A DNA stretch of 15,757 bases from Actinomycetota bacterium (GTDB taxonomy: Bacteria > Actinomycetota > Humimicrobiia > Humimicrobiales > Humimicrobiaceae): NCBI GenBank assembly GCA_028718045.1, contig JAQUMQ010000009.1, forward strand, positions 1-15,757. The letters are read 5' to 3'. Both the position numbers and the translations under genes were made by a program. Shown here one piece after another: positions 5,810-13,096 of this stretch. Position 1 is the first letter of the stretch. Every line of letters starts with the position of its first letter. The notes below the pieces were generated by a model that saw only the letters and a program-made list of their open reading frames with translations, made no database searches and was not told where the DNA came from.

Positions 5810-7057
5810 ATGAAACCGATAATTACTTTTAAGATGGATTTGAAAATGCAAAAAAAAGACAGATTCCTTGACTATCTTATTGAATTACCGAACTATCTAT
5901 CTATTTTTATTACACCTGTTTATTTTATGACTATAAGCCCTATGCTAATAGAAATGAGCAGAGAGACAGGCTTCAGTTCCGAAAATCTTAGTCTTATTTT
6001 TACTTTTTTTACCATTGGATTGATTGCAGGTCAACTTACATCTATAATTTATAACAGGTTTCTCAAAAGAGCTGTAATTATAACAGCGGGTTATATTCTT
6101 CAAATAATTTTACTTATAAGTTTAAGTTTTGTCAGAGATTTGTATTTGTTTTATATTTTGTATGCGCTGTTAGGGTATATAGCAGGAATTATTTGGATTC
6201 AAGCAACAAATTATATCCTGGAAAGCAATATAATAAATAAAGCACGTCTTACGACCATTTCTTTTAGCTTTTACCCTATTGGTAACTTTACTGCTCCGTT
6301 TATTGCATCAAACCTGGTAGTACGTAATTTAAACTGGAGATATTCTTATTACATAACTGCTCTGATGGCACTGGTTATACTGTTTCTTTATTTTTTTATT
6401 AAAAAAATGATCAAAAGAAAAAACATTATCAATGAAAAAACAGAAAAAATAAGCTTTAAGGAAGTATTTACAAATAAACAAATTAACTTTATTTTTATTT
6501 TAATATGTATTTTACTTTTATTTTACGTTATCTCCGAAACAGTGATTGCTACTTGGTCACCGACGTTTCTTAGAAAGATAAGATTTTTTGATATCGATAA
6601 AGCAAGTCTTGCCGTTTCTGTTTTCTGGATGTCAATTTTAGCAGGCAGAATTATAGTCAGTGCAATTGCGGGTAAAATAAAATCTAATTTTATTATGCTT
6701 GTTTTATCCATAGTTGGGATGATATCCATATCTTTTTTTGTCAAAGCCCACTCTCTCATATTTATTTTTATAACGATGGTACTTGTGGGATTAGGTTGCT
6801 CCGGGATGATTACCCTGAGTATAGCTGATGCAAGCATGCTTTATGAAAAAGGCAAAGGTTTGCTTGCAAGTATTGTTTTTGCCGTAATTAATCTAGGGAC
6901 ATCAATTACTCCATTCATTACTAAATCTATTTCCAGGTTAAGTCTTTCATGGTCAATAGGGGTGGCTTCAATATTTATGTTTTTAACATTCTTGACTATA
7001 GCTATTAAAATTATATACGAAAAGAAAACAATAAGGGTTGAGGAACCAATAGTTTGA
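5810..7057 (+). CDS. Major facilitator superfamily transporter
   Basis: A 415-residue integral membrane protein with about twelve hydrophobic segments: six roughly between residues 30 and 198, then a basic cytoplasmic loop (KKMIKRKNIINEKTEK), then six between about 226 and 405. This is the 6+6 layout of MFS secondary carriers, likely a proton or sodium symporter or an exporter. The segment GLGCSGMITLSIAD in the second half is typical of the sugar/organic-acid carriers in this superfamily, but the substrate cannot be read. It is in line with the flavoprotein (105 bp upstream) and the RLP (105 bp downstream), so it probably moves their substrate or product. The first in-frame codon after an upstream TGA that can start is ATG 5810; ATG 5834 or 5846 are alternatives, and none has a ribosome site at normal distance. 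Confidence 0.88.
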   Translation: MKPIITFKMDLKMQKKDRFLDYLIELPNYLSIFITPVYFMTISPMLIEMSRETGFSSENLSLIFTFFTIGLIAGQLTSIIYNRFLKRAVIITAGYILQIILLISLSFVRDLYLFYILYALLGYIAGIIWIQATNYILESNIINKARLTTISFSFYPIGNFTAPFIASNLVVRNLNWRYSYYITALMALVILFLYFFIKKMIKRKNIINEKTEKISFKEVFTNKQINFIFILICILLLFYVISETVIATWSPTFLRKIRFFDIDKASLAVSVFWMSILAGRIIVSAIAGKIKSNFIMLVLSIVGMISISFFVKAHSLIFIFITMVLVGLGCSGMITLSIADASMLYEKGKGLLASIVFAVINLGTSITPFITKSISRLSLSWSIGVASIFMFLTFLTIAIKIIYEKKTIRVEEPIV

Positions 7058-7087
7058 TTATTTTTAAAAGATTCAAACTATTTTTTT
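7048..7087 (+). terminator. Rho-independent terminator after the MFS gene
   Basis: The arms AATAGTTTGA (7048-7057) and TCAAACTATT (7073-7082) form a 10-bp stem around a 15-nt loop, followed directly by a seven-T run (7081-7087). The left arm overlaps the MFS stop codon. It should end, or partly attenuate, transcription before the RLP gene. Confidence 0.7.
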
Positions 7088-7162
7088 AAAATATATCTAT
7101 ATATAATTATTAGAAGTTTAATGTTTTGATAAAATGAAAATAAAAACAAGGATGACATTATT

Positions 7163-8455
7163 ATGAATAATTACGAAGAGATCTCCCCGGTAATACTACC
7201 GGAAGAAAGTTTCGAATGCGACTATATTATTGCTTCTTATTTTTATATTTCGAAATCAGACGAAGATATTTATGAAAAAGCAAAATCTTTTGCCGTTGGA
7301 CAGACGATAGGGACATGGGTACCTGTTCCAGGCATTACTGCTGAAATGAAAAAAAGATATGGCGGTAAGGTTGTCAGTATTTATGATATACCTCCGGCTG
7401 AACTTACCACAGATGTTCCCGAAGAGACTTATCATATCATACAGATAGCTTTTCCTGATGAAAATTTTCTTCCTCAAATTCCTATGCTAATGACAACACT
7501 GCTTGGCAATGATGTGTCGACTTCCGCACAGGTCAAATTGGTTGATATCAAATTTTCCGGAAATTTTTTAAAATATTTCATGGGTCCAAAATTTGGCATA
7601 GATGGGATATATGATTATATGGGATTGAATTCTCAAAGAAGACCTCTTGTTTTAAATATGATAAAACCATGCCTCGGTTACTCTGCAAGTGAAGGAGCTT
7701 CCATTTTTAAACAAATTGCAATGGGGGGAGTAGACATAATAAAAGATGACGAGTTATTTGCAAACACAAGTTATAGTTCGATAAAAGACAGAGTCAGTCT
7801 TTACAAGAAAGCAGCAAAAGAAGTTTATGAACATACAGGACATTTAACAAGATATTGCGTAAATATTACTGATCGATTCGATAAAGTTCTCGAACATGCA
7901 AAAATAGCGACAGAAGAGGGTGCCGATTTTTTAATGATAAATTTTGTGGCTACCGGAATCAGCGTTTTACAGGCACTTTCAGAAATGGACTATATAAAAA
8001 TACCTATTGTCGCACATTATGCAACAGCCGGATCGATGACGGAATCCCCATTTACGGGAATTTCAACTCCGCTGCTACTGGGAAAATTAGCAAGGATGTC
8101 GGGTGCCGATATGTGCATGTTCAGCTCGCCTTACAGTACTTATCCTTTTTTAAAAAGAAGATATAAGCAGATAGCAGATATGCAGAGGCTTCCTTTCGGA
8201 AATTTAAAACCTACCATGCCGGTAATAGGCGGAGGAGTTCATCCGAATAGTGCCAAAAAAATAGTAAGTGAGCTGGGCAAAGAAATTGTTCTTGCAAGCG
8301 GAGGAGCTATACTCGGCCACCCGATGGGACCGACAGAGGGAGCGAAATCCATGATGCAGGCAGCAGACGCTTTAGGTAAAGGTTTGTCATTGGAAGAAGT
8401 AGCAAAGCAAAAAGGATACGAAGCTCTTAAGGCATCCATCGAAAAATGGAAATAA
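7163..8455 (+). CDS. RuBisCO-like protein (form IV-type), not a carboxylase
   Basis: A 430-residue protein of the RuBisCO large-subunit fold: an N-terminal alpha/beta domain (to about residue 150) and a TIM barrel. Retained are GTW (50-52), GN (115-116), IKP (167-169; K168 aligns with K175 of spinach), the metal motif KDDE (194-197; K194 for the carbamylated K201), H285 in AHYATAG (H294), and GG (380-381) with LGHPMG. Replaced relative to true RuBisCO are K177 (C170), R295 (Y286), H327 (M319), S379 (G356), E60 (G46) and the loop-6 lysine K334, whose region reads SSPYSTYPF. It cannot be a normal CO2-fixing enzyme but should still bind Mg and stabilise an enediolate. Known RLPs enolise methylthioribulose derivatives or decarboxylate/cleave 3-oxo-isoapionate 4-phosphate. 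No methionine-salvage genes are nearby, so a sugar-acid role is preferred. AAGGATG precedes the ATG; a TATAAT at 7102-7107 may give it its own promoter. Confidence 0.92.
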   Translation: MNNYEEISPVILPEESFECDYIIASYFYISKSDEDIYEKAKSFAVGQTIGTWVPVPGITAEMKKRYGGKVVSIYDIPPAELTTDVPEETYHIIQIAFPDENFLPQIPMLMTTLLGNDVSTSAQVKLVDIKFSGNFLKYFMGPKFGIDGIYDYMGLNSQRRPLVLNMIKPCLGYSASEGASIFKQIAMGGVDIIKDDELFANTSYSSIKDRVSLYKKAAKEVYEHTGHLTRYCVNITDRFDKVLEHAKIATEEGADFLMINFVATGISVLQALSEMDYIKIPIVAHYATAGSMTESPFTGISTPLLLGKLARMSGADMCMFSSPYSTYPFLKRRYKQIADMQRLPFGNLKPTMPVIGGGVHPNSAKKIVSELGKEIVLASGGAILGHPMGPTEGAKSMMQAADALGKGLSLEEVAKQKGYEALKASIEKWK

Positions 8456-8491
8456 ATATATATCCAATATCTATTCCCATCTTTTTTATAT

Positions 8492-8515
8492 CGTTAAAAA
8501 TTAGCATTTTTAGCG
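8492..8515. terminator. 10-bp hairpin downstream of the RLP gene
   Basis: The arms CGTTAAAAAT (8492-8501) and ATTTTTAGCG (8506-8515) pair with one G:T and close a 4-nt TAGC loop, 37 bp after the RLP stop. No U-tract follows, so it is only a possible terminator for the RLP or for the minus-strand transposase remnant. Confidence 0.4.
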
Positions 8516-8585
8516 TCTTGCTCTGCCACATGGTATTGTTGTTGAAGACATATATTTAAAAAAGATACTGCCAATCTTATTTTTA

Positions 8586-8684
8586 TTAATCCGCATATTT
8601 TTTTAGTGCTGCCTGGTTTATTTTCATCTCTTTTTCTAACAATCTCTCTACAACTCTTAGTCTTACCATATCTTTTTCTGTCAT
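8586..8684 (-). pseudogene. Remnant of an ISNCY-type transposase (N-terminus only)
   Basis: A 32-codon minus-strand reading frame, below the usual length for gene calling. It begins MTEKDMVRLRVVERLLEKEM and goes on KINQAA, which matches the start of ISNCY-type transposases, where an N-terminal helix leads into a helix-turn-helix (normally QAAE.LG.S.RQV.RL followed by KKY). Here QAA is followed at once by LKKYAD and a stop, as if the recognition helix had been deleted in frame and the rest lost. The ribosome site AGAGAGG is still present upstream. The remaining 400-odd bases of the gap 8456-8874 hold no other gene: only the hairpin at 8492-8515, this remnant, a promoter and an operator-like element. 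A possible element end, with CATGCATGACATTTTCCC, is near 8709-8726, but no matching opposite end is seen. Confidence 0.5.
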
Positions 8685-8782
8685 GTGATATATTTCCTCT
8701 CTTTATTCATGCATGACATTTTCCCTGAATAATATAAGAGTGACAATATCGCAGAATAATAACACAAGCGGGAAAATTCTTC

Positions 8783-8811
8783 TTGACAAAGCATTGGTTA
8801 TTGATTAAATT
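8783..8811 (+). promoter_or_regulatory. Promoter of the PIG-L/NagB-like operon
   Basis: A consensus TTGACA (8783-8788) is followed after 16-17 bp by a moderate -10 (TTAAAT or TAAATT within 8805-8811, 4 of 6). Transcription would start near 8817, immediately before the 28-bp repeated element, leaving a leader of about 60-80 nt. Confidence 0.55.
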
Positions 8812-8819
8812 AATATTAT

Positions 8820-8847
8820 ATATTGTAATAACAACATTACTAATAGT
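8820..8847 (+). promoter_or_regulatory. Operator-like element, copy 1 (before the PIG-L gene)
   Basis: A 28-bp element matching copy 2 at 14304-14331 at 25 of 28 positions; the three differences are A/T swaps. It contains the palindrome TTGTAATAACAA (TTGT-N4-ACAA) followed by ACATTACTAATAGT. It lies just after the predicted -10, the classic site for a repressor. An mRNA-level element is not excluded. Confidence 0.6.
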
Positions 8848-8874
8848 TGAATACAGCTTTATATTCGGCAAACA

Positions 8875-9729
8875 ATGAAAGGCAGTGATAAAGATATGAA
8901 TGTTATGAATATAAAAAATGTAATTCCGGAAAACAATATCATTGTATTTTCTCCGCATTATGATGATTTTATATTTTTTTTAGGCGGTTATATATTCGAG
9001 CTTATTGAAGCGGATATGTTAAATTCAAAAAAATTTACAAATATAAATGTTTACTCAAGAAGCAATTATCAAAATAATGATGAAAAGGGCAATGCCGATA
9101 CCAGCATAGATAGAATTAAATATGCGACAGGCAAAAGAATAATAGAAGATTTTGAATGCCTTGATGATTTATTGGGTGCTCATAATTATGTATACAGAGT
9201 ATTAGGTGAGTTTGAAAGCCAATTAAGAGGTAAAGTGTTTGCCGATAGCGATATGGAATTTCCTCATGGCATGTACGAGGATTTTAATGATATGGACAAA
9301 AAGATATTTTCTCGTATGAAAACATATGTACGCGAATATTCGCAATTAAAAGATACGGCTCTTGTGTTTCCGATAGGTTTCAAAGAGCATATCGATCATT
9401 TCATTGTCAGAGAAGCGGCAATAGTCGTAGCTCATGAACTTGGCAATAGAGCTAACGCAAAATTTTATTTTGCGGAAGACAAACCTTATGGCGGTATCGC
9501 TGACGAGAAAGAGCTTTTACGTATCGAAGATTTCATAGCACAAAACAAACTAGAAACTCGTGTTTTTAAACATCATCCACAAAAATTAATCGATATAGTT
9601 TTTAAACATTATATTTCACAGGTCGAAGAAGTGTATATAACCGGGATAAAAAATAGAAATGAAATTTTAAAAAAAGAATATGGATTGAATTATGATTGCG
9701 ATTGTATATATGTTTACAATATTAAATAA
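8875..9729 (+). CDS. PIG-L (LmbE-like) family deacetylase, variant active site
   Basis: A 284-residue LmbE/PIG-L-fold protein; members are zinc hydrolases that remove N-acetyl groups from GlcNAc-type sugars. The first motif is SPHYDD (26-31), giving zinc ligands H28 and D31 and general base D30, but the usual acidic residue after DD is F32. The second motif is GFKEHIDHF (168-176), with H172 and H175 as the expected zinc/catalytic histidines. The segment RIKYATGKRI (80-89) matches the helix where the family has its E/R-x-E-A pattern. No signal peptide, so cytoplasmic. Start uncertain: ATG 8875 has no ribosome site, and ATG 8896 has AAAGG 13 nt upstream; either keeps the fold intact. It is 27 bp before the NagB-like gene, suggesting a deacetylase-deaminase pair as in amino-sugar use. 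The substrate may be a sugar or sugar phosphate other than GlcNAc. Confidence 0.82.
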   Translation: MKGSDKDMNVMNIKNVIPENNIIVFSPHYDDFIFFLGGYIFELIEADMLNSKKFTNINVYSRSNYQNNDEKGNADTSIDRIKYATGKRIIEDFECLDDLLGAHNYVYRVLGEFESQLRGKVFADSDMEFPHGMYEDFNDMDKKIFSRMKTYVREYSQLKDTALVFPIGFKEHIDHFIVREAAIVVAHELGNRANAKFYFAEDKPYGGIADEKELLRIEDFIAQNKLETRVFKHHPQKLIDIVFKHYISQVEEVYITGIKNRNEILKKEYGLNYDCDCIYVYNIK

Positions 9730-9756
9730 TAATATTTTATTGGGGGTGTAATTGAT

Positions 9757-10707
9757 ATGAATATGATGGATACCATTGCCGGATCAGATCTCGAGAATTT
9801 TTTTCCAAAAGGATGGGATTTAAAAAAAATCGATAAGTGCTGTTCAACTCCACCAGAAAAAGCATTGGAAAGACAACCACATTGGAACAAAGATTTCAAT
9901 CCCGTAGAGTGTGAAGATGTAGCTTCTTTTAATATGATGATGGGATATAAAATAGCAAAAGAAATAAAAACAGTAAAAGAAGAAGGAAATAAGCTTGCAC
10001 TCATACTTTCGGCTGGCCCTATGGGAATGTATAAATGGGCGGCTTATTTTCTTAAAGACTGGAATATTAAATGCGATCATGTTTATGGATTTAATATGGA
10101 TGAATGGTCGGATGCCGAAGGTAATACTCTTCCGCCAGATGATCCTGGGGCATTTCAAAATGCAATGGAAAACGCATTTTATGGTCCTTTGGGAGAGTTT
10201 ACGGTCCCAGTAAAACAAAGAAATTTTGCCACAAAAGATAATTTACCGAGGTATCCCGAAAAAATAAACAAAATCAAAGCAGACGGAGGCAAGCTGATTA
10301 CTATTTATGGGATAGGCAGGTGTTTTCACATAGCTTTTTGGGAGCCACACTTTGCGGCAGATTATAAAAATGTTGATGAGTGGAAACAGGCAGAGTATAG
10401 AATAGGTGCAAAACTTCATCCAATGACAATAGAGCAAAACTCTTTAATCAGCTTCAAGAGCCGAGTGACTCTGATACCTGCGCGTGCTAATACAATCGGA
10501 CCCGGTATATTTTTAAAATCAGATCGGGTAATTGGTGGCGTCGATGGAGTTGTTGGGAGAGGAATGAACTGGCAGGGAATGACGTTTTGGGTAACAATGA
10601 GATATGGTCCAGATATCTGGGTACCATCAAGCTGGATGCCCACGCTTCCAGGAGATTTTTTCATAGTCAAAGAATTGGAAGGGCCACTGATCCCTGAGTG
10701 TAATTAA
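9757..10707 (+). CDS. Glucosamine-6-phosphate deaminase/isomerase-like protein with altered catalytic motif
   Basis: A 316-residue NagB/6-phosphogluconolactonase-fold protein, about 50 residues longer than NagB, mostly by an N-terminal extension. FNMDEW (112-117) matches the NagB ring-opening/enolisation motif (D115 for D72 of E. coli). GIGRCFHIAFWEP (185-197) matches the G-x-G-x-D-G-H-I-A-F-N-E-P motif: H191 and E196 stand for H143 and E148, but the Asp-Gly pair is Cys-Phe (C189, F190). NagB D141 takes part in proton relay, so normal GlcN6P deamination is uncertain; it may be an aldose-ketose isomerase or lactonase-like enzyme on another phosphosugar. LSAGPMGMYK (84-93) resembles the phosphate loop of the family. 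A strong GGGGGTG ribosome site precedes the ATG, and the gene is the second of the PIG-L operon. No strong terminator is seen in the 264-bp gap that follows (10708-10971). Confidence 0.82.
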   Translation: MNMMDTIAGSDLENFFPKGWDLKKIDKCCSTPPEKALERQPHWNKDFNPVECEDVASFNMMMGYKIAKEIKTVKEEGNKLALILSAGPMGMYKWAAYFLKDWNIKCDHVYGFNMDEWSDAEGNTLPPDDPGAFQNAMENAFYGPLGEFTVPVKQRNFATKDNLPRYPEKINKIKADGGKLITIYGIGRCFHIAFWEPHFAADYKNVDEWKQAEYRIGAKLHPMTIEQNSLISFKSRVTLIPARANTIGPGIFLKSDRVIGGVDGVVGRGMNWQGMTFWVTMRYGPDIWVPSSWMPTLPGDFFIVKELEGPLIPECN

Positions 10708-10971
10708 TGATCGTTAAGTGCATAGAATTTAAGATTTTAGCTTTTAAATTTTCCGTATCGCAAAGAAGCAGCCGGGATGATATTGAAAAACAACGATATT
10801 TTCGCTAATTAAAATTGGAATAACTGCATTATAGGTATGATAACGGATTAAGTTTATAAGTATTTCGGACTAAATGCAGGTATTGAAAATCAAAAAAAAT
10901 TTTTAATTGTATAGTTTTAAGTTATAAGCAACAAGAAGGTTAATTTTGTTAATCATTATTAGGAGGATATT

Positions 10972-13047
10972 ATGGCAGATAATATAAAGTTTACCGATCT
11001 TAGAGTAGAGCCATATGTGGCAAATGCCGTCGAATTGAAAGACGAAAACCCATTACCAATTTTTAAGGCAATAGATCAGGATGTAAAATTGAGGCTTTCG
11101 AAAGATATTCCAGAAGATGAAAAAAAATACAAAGGATGGCAAATTGGCCATAGGGTTCTTCCTTATAATTTACAGGATGTTTATGATAGGCAATTCAAAC
11201 AAAAAGTTTTTGATTCGATTGTTTTAGAAAACGATTATCTAAAAGTTATATTTTTACCCCAGCTTGGCGGAAGAATAATGTCGATGTATTACAAACCGGG
11301 CAAGAAAGAATTATTGGACCATAATACATATATCCAACTTGCGAATATTGCATTAAGGAAAGCATGGTTTTCAGGAGGTATTGAGTGGAATCTTGCTCAA
11401 TATGGGCATCACTATAATACAATAACGCCGGTTTTTGCTTCCAGGATAATAGGTCCCGACAATGAGCCGGCTCTTAGATTGTATGAGTGGGAAAGATGTA
11501 AAAGAATTGCATGGCAGATTGATTTTTATTTACCTCCGGATTCGAAATTTTTATATGCTCATGCAAAAGTAATAAATACAAACAGTTTTGAAATACCAAT
11601 GTATTGGTGGACTACAGCTGCGGTACCTGAAACTGAAGATACCAGGGTAATTTGCCCGGCTGATGATTGTATTTTTCTTGATCCTGCTTATAAAGAATTG
11701 GGTTTTGATTATTCTAAGTTACCATATGTAAAATTTATGAATAACAAAGATATAACTTATCCGTTTAATTCACCATGTGCGACCGCTACTTTTTTTAGGA
11801 TACCTGACAGTCAAAGAAAATGGATAGCATCGCTGACTTCCGATGGAAATGGTTTCATAGAAGTATCGACCAAAGAATTATGGGGAAGAAAAATGTACTT
11901 TTGGGGTGTTCACCAGGGCGGCAGACATTGGCAACAAATTCTTTCTCATCCCAGAGAAAATGGATATATAGAAATACAAATGGGTCTGGCAAGGACACAA
12001 GAAGAGTGTATTCCTATGCCGGCAGAAACTTCATGGAATTGGACTCAGGTTTTTGGATATTTTGAATGTGATGCCAAAAAATCTCATGGCAAAGACTGGC
12101 AGTCGGCATATAAAGAGGTGGAGCAAAAACTTAATCTAGCCTTACCTGAAAATGAATTTAATGATTTTCATGAAAAATTAAAGGTCCTGGAAGATCAGAA
12201 AATAGTGGATGTATTAAGTGAGGGGACGGGTTGGGGTGCATTGGAACTGAAAAATATCGAAAAAAGCGGTAGAAAAAATTTGATCCCGGAATCCATATAT
12301 TATACAGAATCCTCAATTTCCAAAGAACAAAAAAAATGGATGCATCTCTTAAACAACGGATATTTGCTTCCGCAAAAGCCCGAAGAAAGACCTGGCTCAT
12401 GGATGATCAGTTCCGATTGGAGAAATCTGTTGGAGGAAAGCACAAGGAATACGAAAGGCAATAATTGGTATACTTGGCTGTTCTTGGGAGTCGTTTATTT
12501 AGAAAATGATGAAGCAGATAATGCAAAAATTGCCTGGGAAAAGTCTGTTGAAATGGAACCGTCAGTTTGGGCTTATAGAAATCTTGCCGCATTGGAAAAA
12601 AGAAATGGTAATTTAGACAATGCCAATAATTTAATACTAAAGTCGTGGGATTTAGCTATAAAACAGGGAGTAAAAGAGGTTGCCTTATCGGCTGAATGTA
12701 TGGAAATTTTATATGAGAATAAAAATTATGATAAAGCAATAGAAATATATGATAAGCTTCCAAAAGAATTCATGAATGATGAGAGAGTTTTAATTTTAAG
12801 AGGAAAATTAGCATTAGAAAAAAATCAGTTCGATGTTTTAAATGAAATTTTAAAGAAAGATTATGTGCATATCGAAGAACAAGGAACAGTGCTGGTTGAT
12901 CTTTGGTATAAAATGTGGGAAGGAAGAAGAGCAAAAGAATTAGGTTCCGAAGTTAATGACGAGATAAGGGACTGGGCAAGAACAATGCATCCTCATCCGG
13001 GCAGATTGGACTTCATTGGAATTGAGGATAAGTTTAGAAAAGAATAA
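10972..13047 (+). CDS. DUF5107 domain protein with C-terminal TPR repeats
   Basis: A 691-residue protein. Residues about 60-370 form a DUF5107-type domain, a galactose-mutarotase-like beta-sandwich region related to carbohydrate-active proteins. It shows LPQLGGRIMSMYYK (95-108), AWFSGGIEWN (131-140), GHHYNT (145-150), YWWTTAAVPE (211-220), WGVHQGGRHW (311-320) and EIQMGLARTQ (334-343) with ETSWNWTQVFGYF (352-364). The many Trp, His and Gly motifs fit a sugar-binding or catalytic cleft. After a linker, residues about 497-640 form helical TPR-like repeats (LFLGVVYLENDEADNAKIAW, WAYRNLAALEKRNGNLDNA and others). No signal peptide, so probably cytoplasmic. It is shorter than the long forms of about 1000 residues that I recall from Bacteroidetes. 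The activity is not established from sequence; a glycosidase-like or epimerase-like role is plausible. An AGGAGG ribosome site is 5 nt before the ATG, and a Gfo/Idh gene follows by 49 bp. Confidence 0.85.
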   Translation: MADNIKFTDLRVEPYVANAVELKDENPLPIFKAIDQDVKLRLSKDIPEDEKKYKGWQIGHRVLPYNLQDVYDRQFKQKVFDSIVLENDYLKVIFLPQLGGRIMSMYYKPGKKELLDHNTYIQLANIALRKAWFSGGIEWNLAQYGHHYNTITPVFASRIIGPDNEPALRLYEWERCKRIAWQIDFYLPPDSKFLYAHAKVINTNSFEIPMYWWTTAAVPETEDTRVICPADDCIFLDPAYKELGFDYSKLPYVKFMNNKDITYPFNSPCATATFFRIPDSQRKWIASLTSDGNGFIEVSTKELWGRKMYFWGVHQGGRHWQQILSHPRENGYIEIQMGLARTQEECIPMPAETSWNWTQVFGYFECDAKKSHGKDWQSAYKEVEQKLNLALPENEFNDFHEKLKVLEDQKIVDVLSEGTGWGALELKNIEKSGRKNLIPESIYYTESSISKEQKKWMHLLNNGYLLPQKPEERPGSWMISSDWRNLLEESTRNTKGNNWYTWLFLGVVYLENDEADNAKIAWEKSVEMEPSVWAYRNLAALEKRNGNLDNANNLILKSWDLAIKQGVKEVALSAECMEILYENKNYDKAIEIYDKLPKEFMNDERVLILRGKLALEKNQFDVLNEILKKDYVHIEEQGTVLVDLWYKMWEGRRAKELGSEVNDEIRDWARTMHPHPGRLDFIGIEDKFRKE

Positions 13048-13053
13048 TGATTT

Positions 13054-13079
13054 GATTTTTAAGAACATAAAATCTTTTT
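13054..13079 (+). terminator. Weak terminator/attenuator between the DUF5107 and Gfo/Idh genes
   Basis: The arms GATTTT (13054-13059) and AAAATC (13069-13074) form a 6-bp stem with a 9-nt loop, followed by five Ts. The stem is short and AT-rich, so it would at most reduce expression of the next gene, whose ribosome site begins 8 nt later. Confidence 0.3.
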
Positions 13080-13096
13080 AAACCAAGGAGAGTAAA

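Noticed and set aside
7163..8455. Calling the RLP a functional RuBisCO (CO2 fixation).
   Set aside because: Equivalents of K177, R295, H327, K334 and S379 are replaced, and no phosphoribulokinase or small subunit is present.
8823..8847. Reading the repeated element as a promoter (TTGTWA as -35, WATAGT as -10).
   Set aside because: The spacer would be about 13 bp, too short for a sigma-A promoter, and copy 1 already has TTGACA with a suitable -10 just upstream.
9844..10218. A 124-codon open frame on the minus strand inside the NagB-like gene.
   Set aside because: It is antisense to a well-supported gene, has no recognisable domain or ribosome site, and is composed of the biased residues expected of a shadow frame.
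10824..10879. CTGCATT/AATGCAG inverted repeat in the gap before the DUF5107 gene, considered as a riboswitch stem.
   Set aside because: It has only 7 bp with a loop over 40 nt, and no conserved riboswitch core was recognised. The 264-bp gap shows nothing else convincing.
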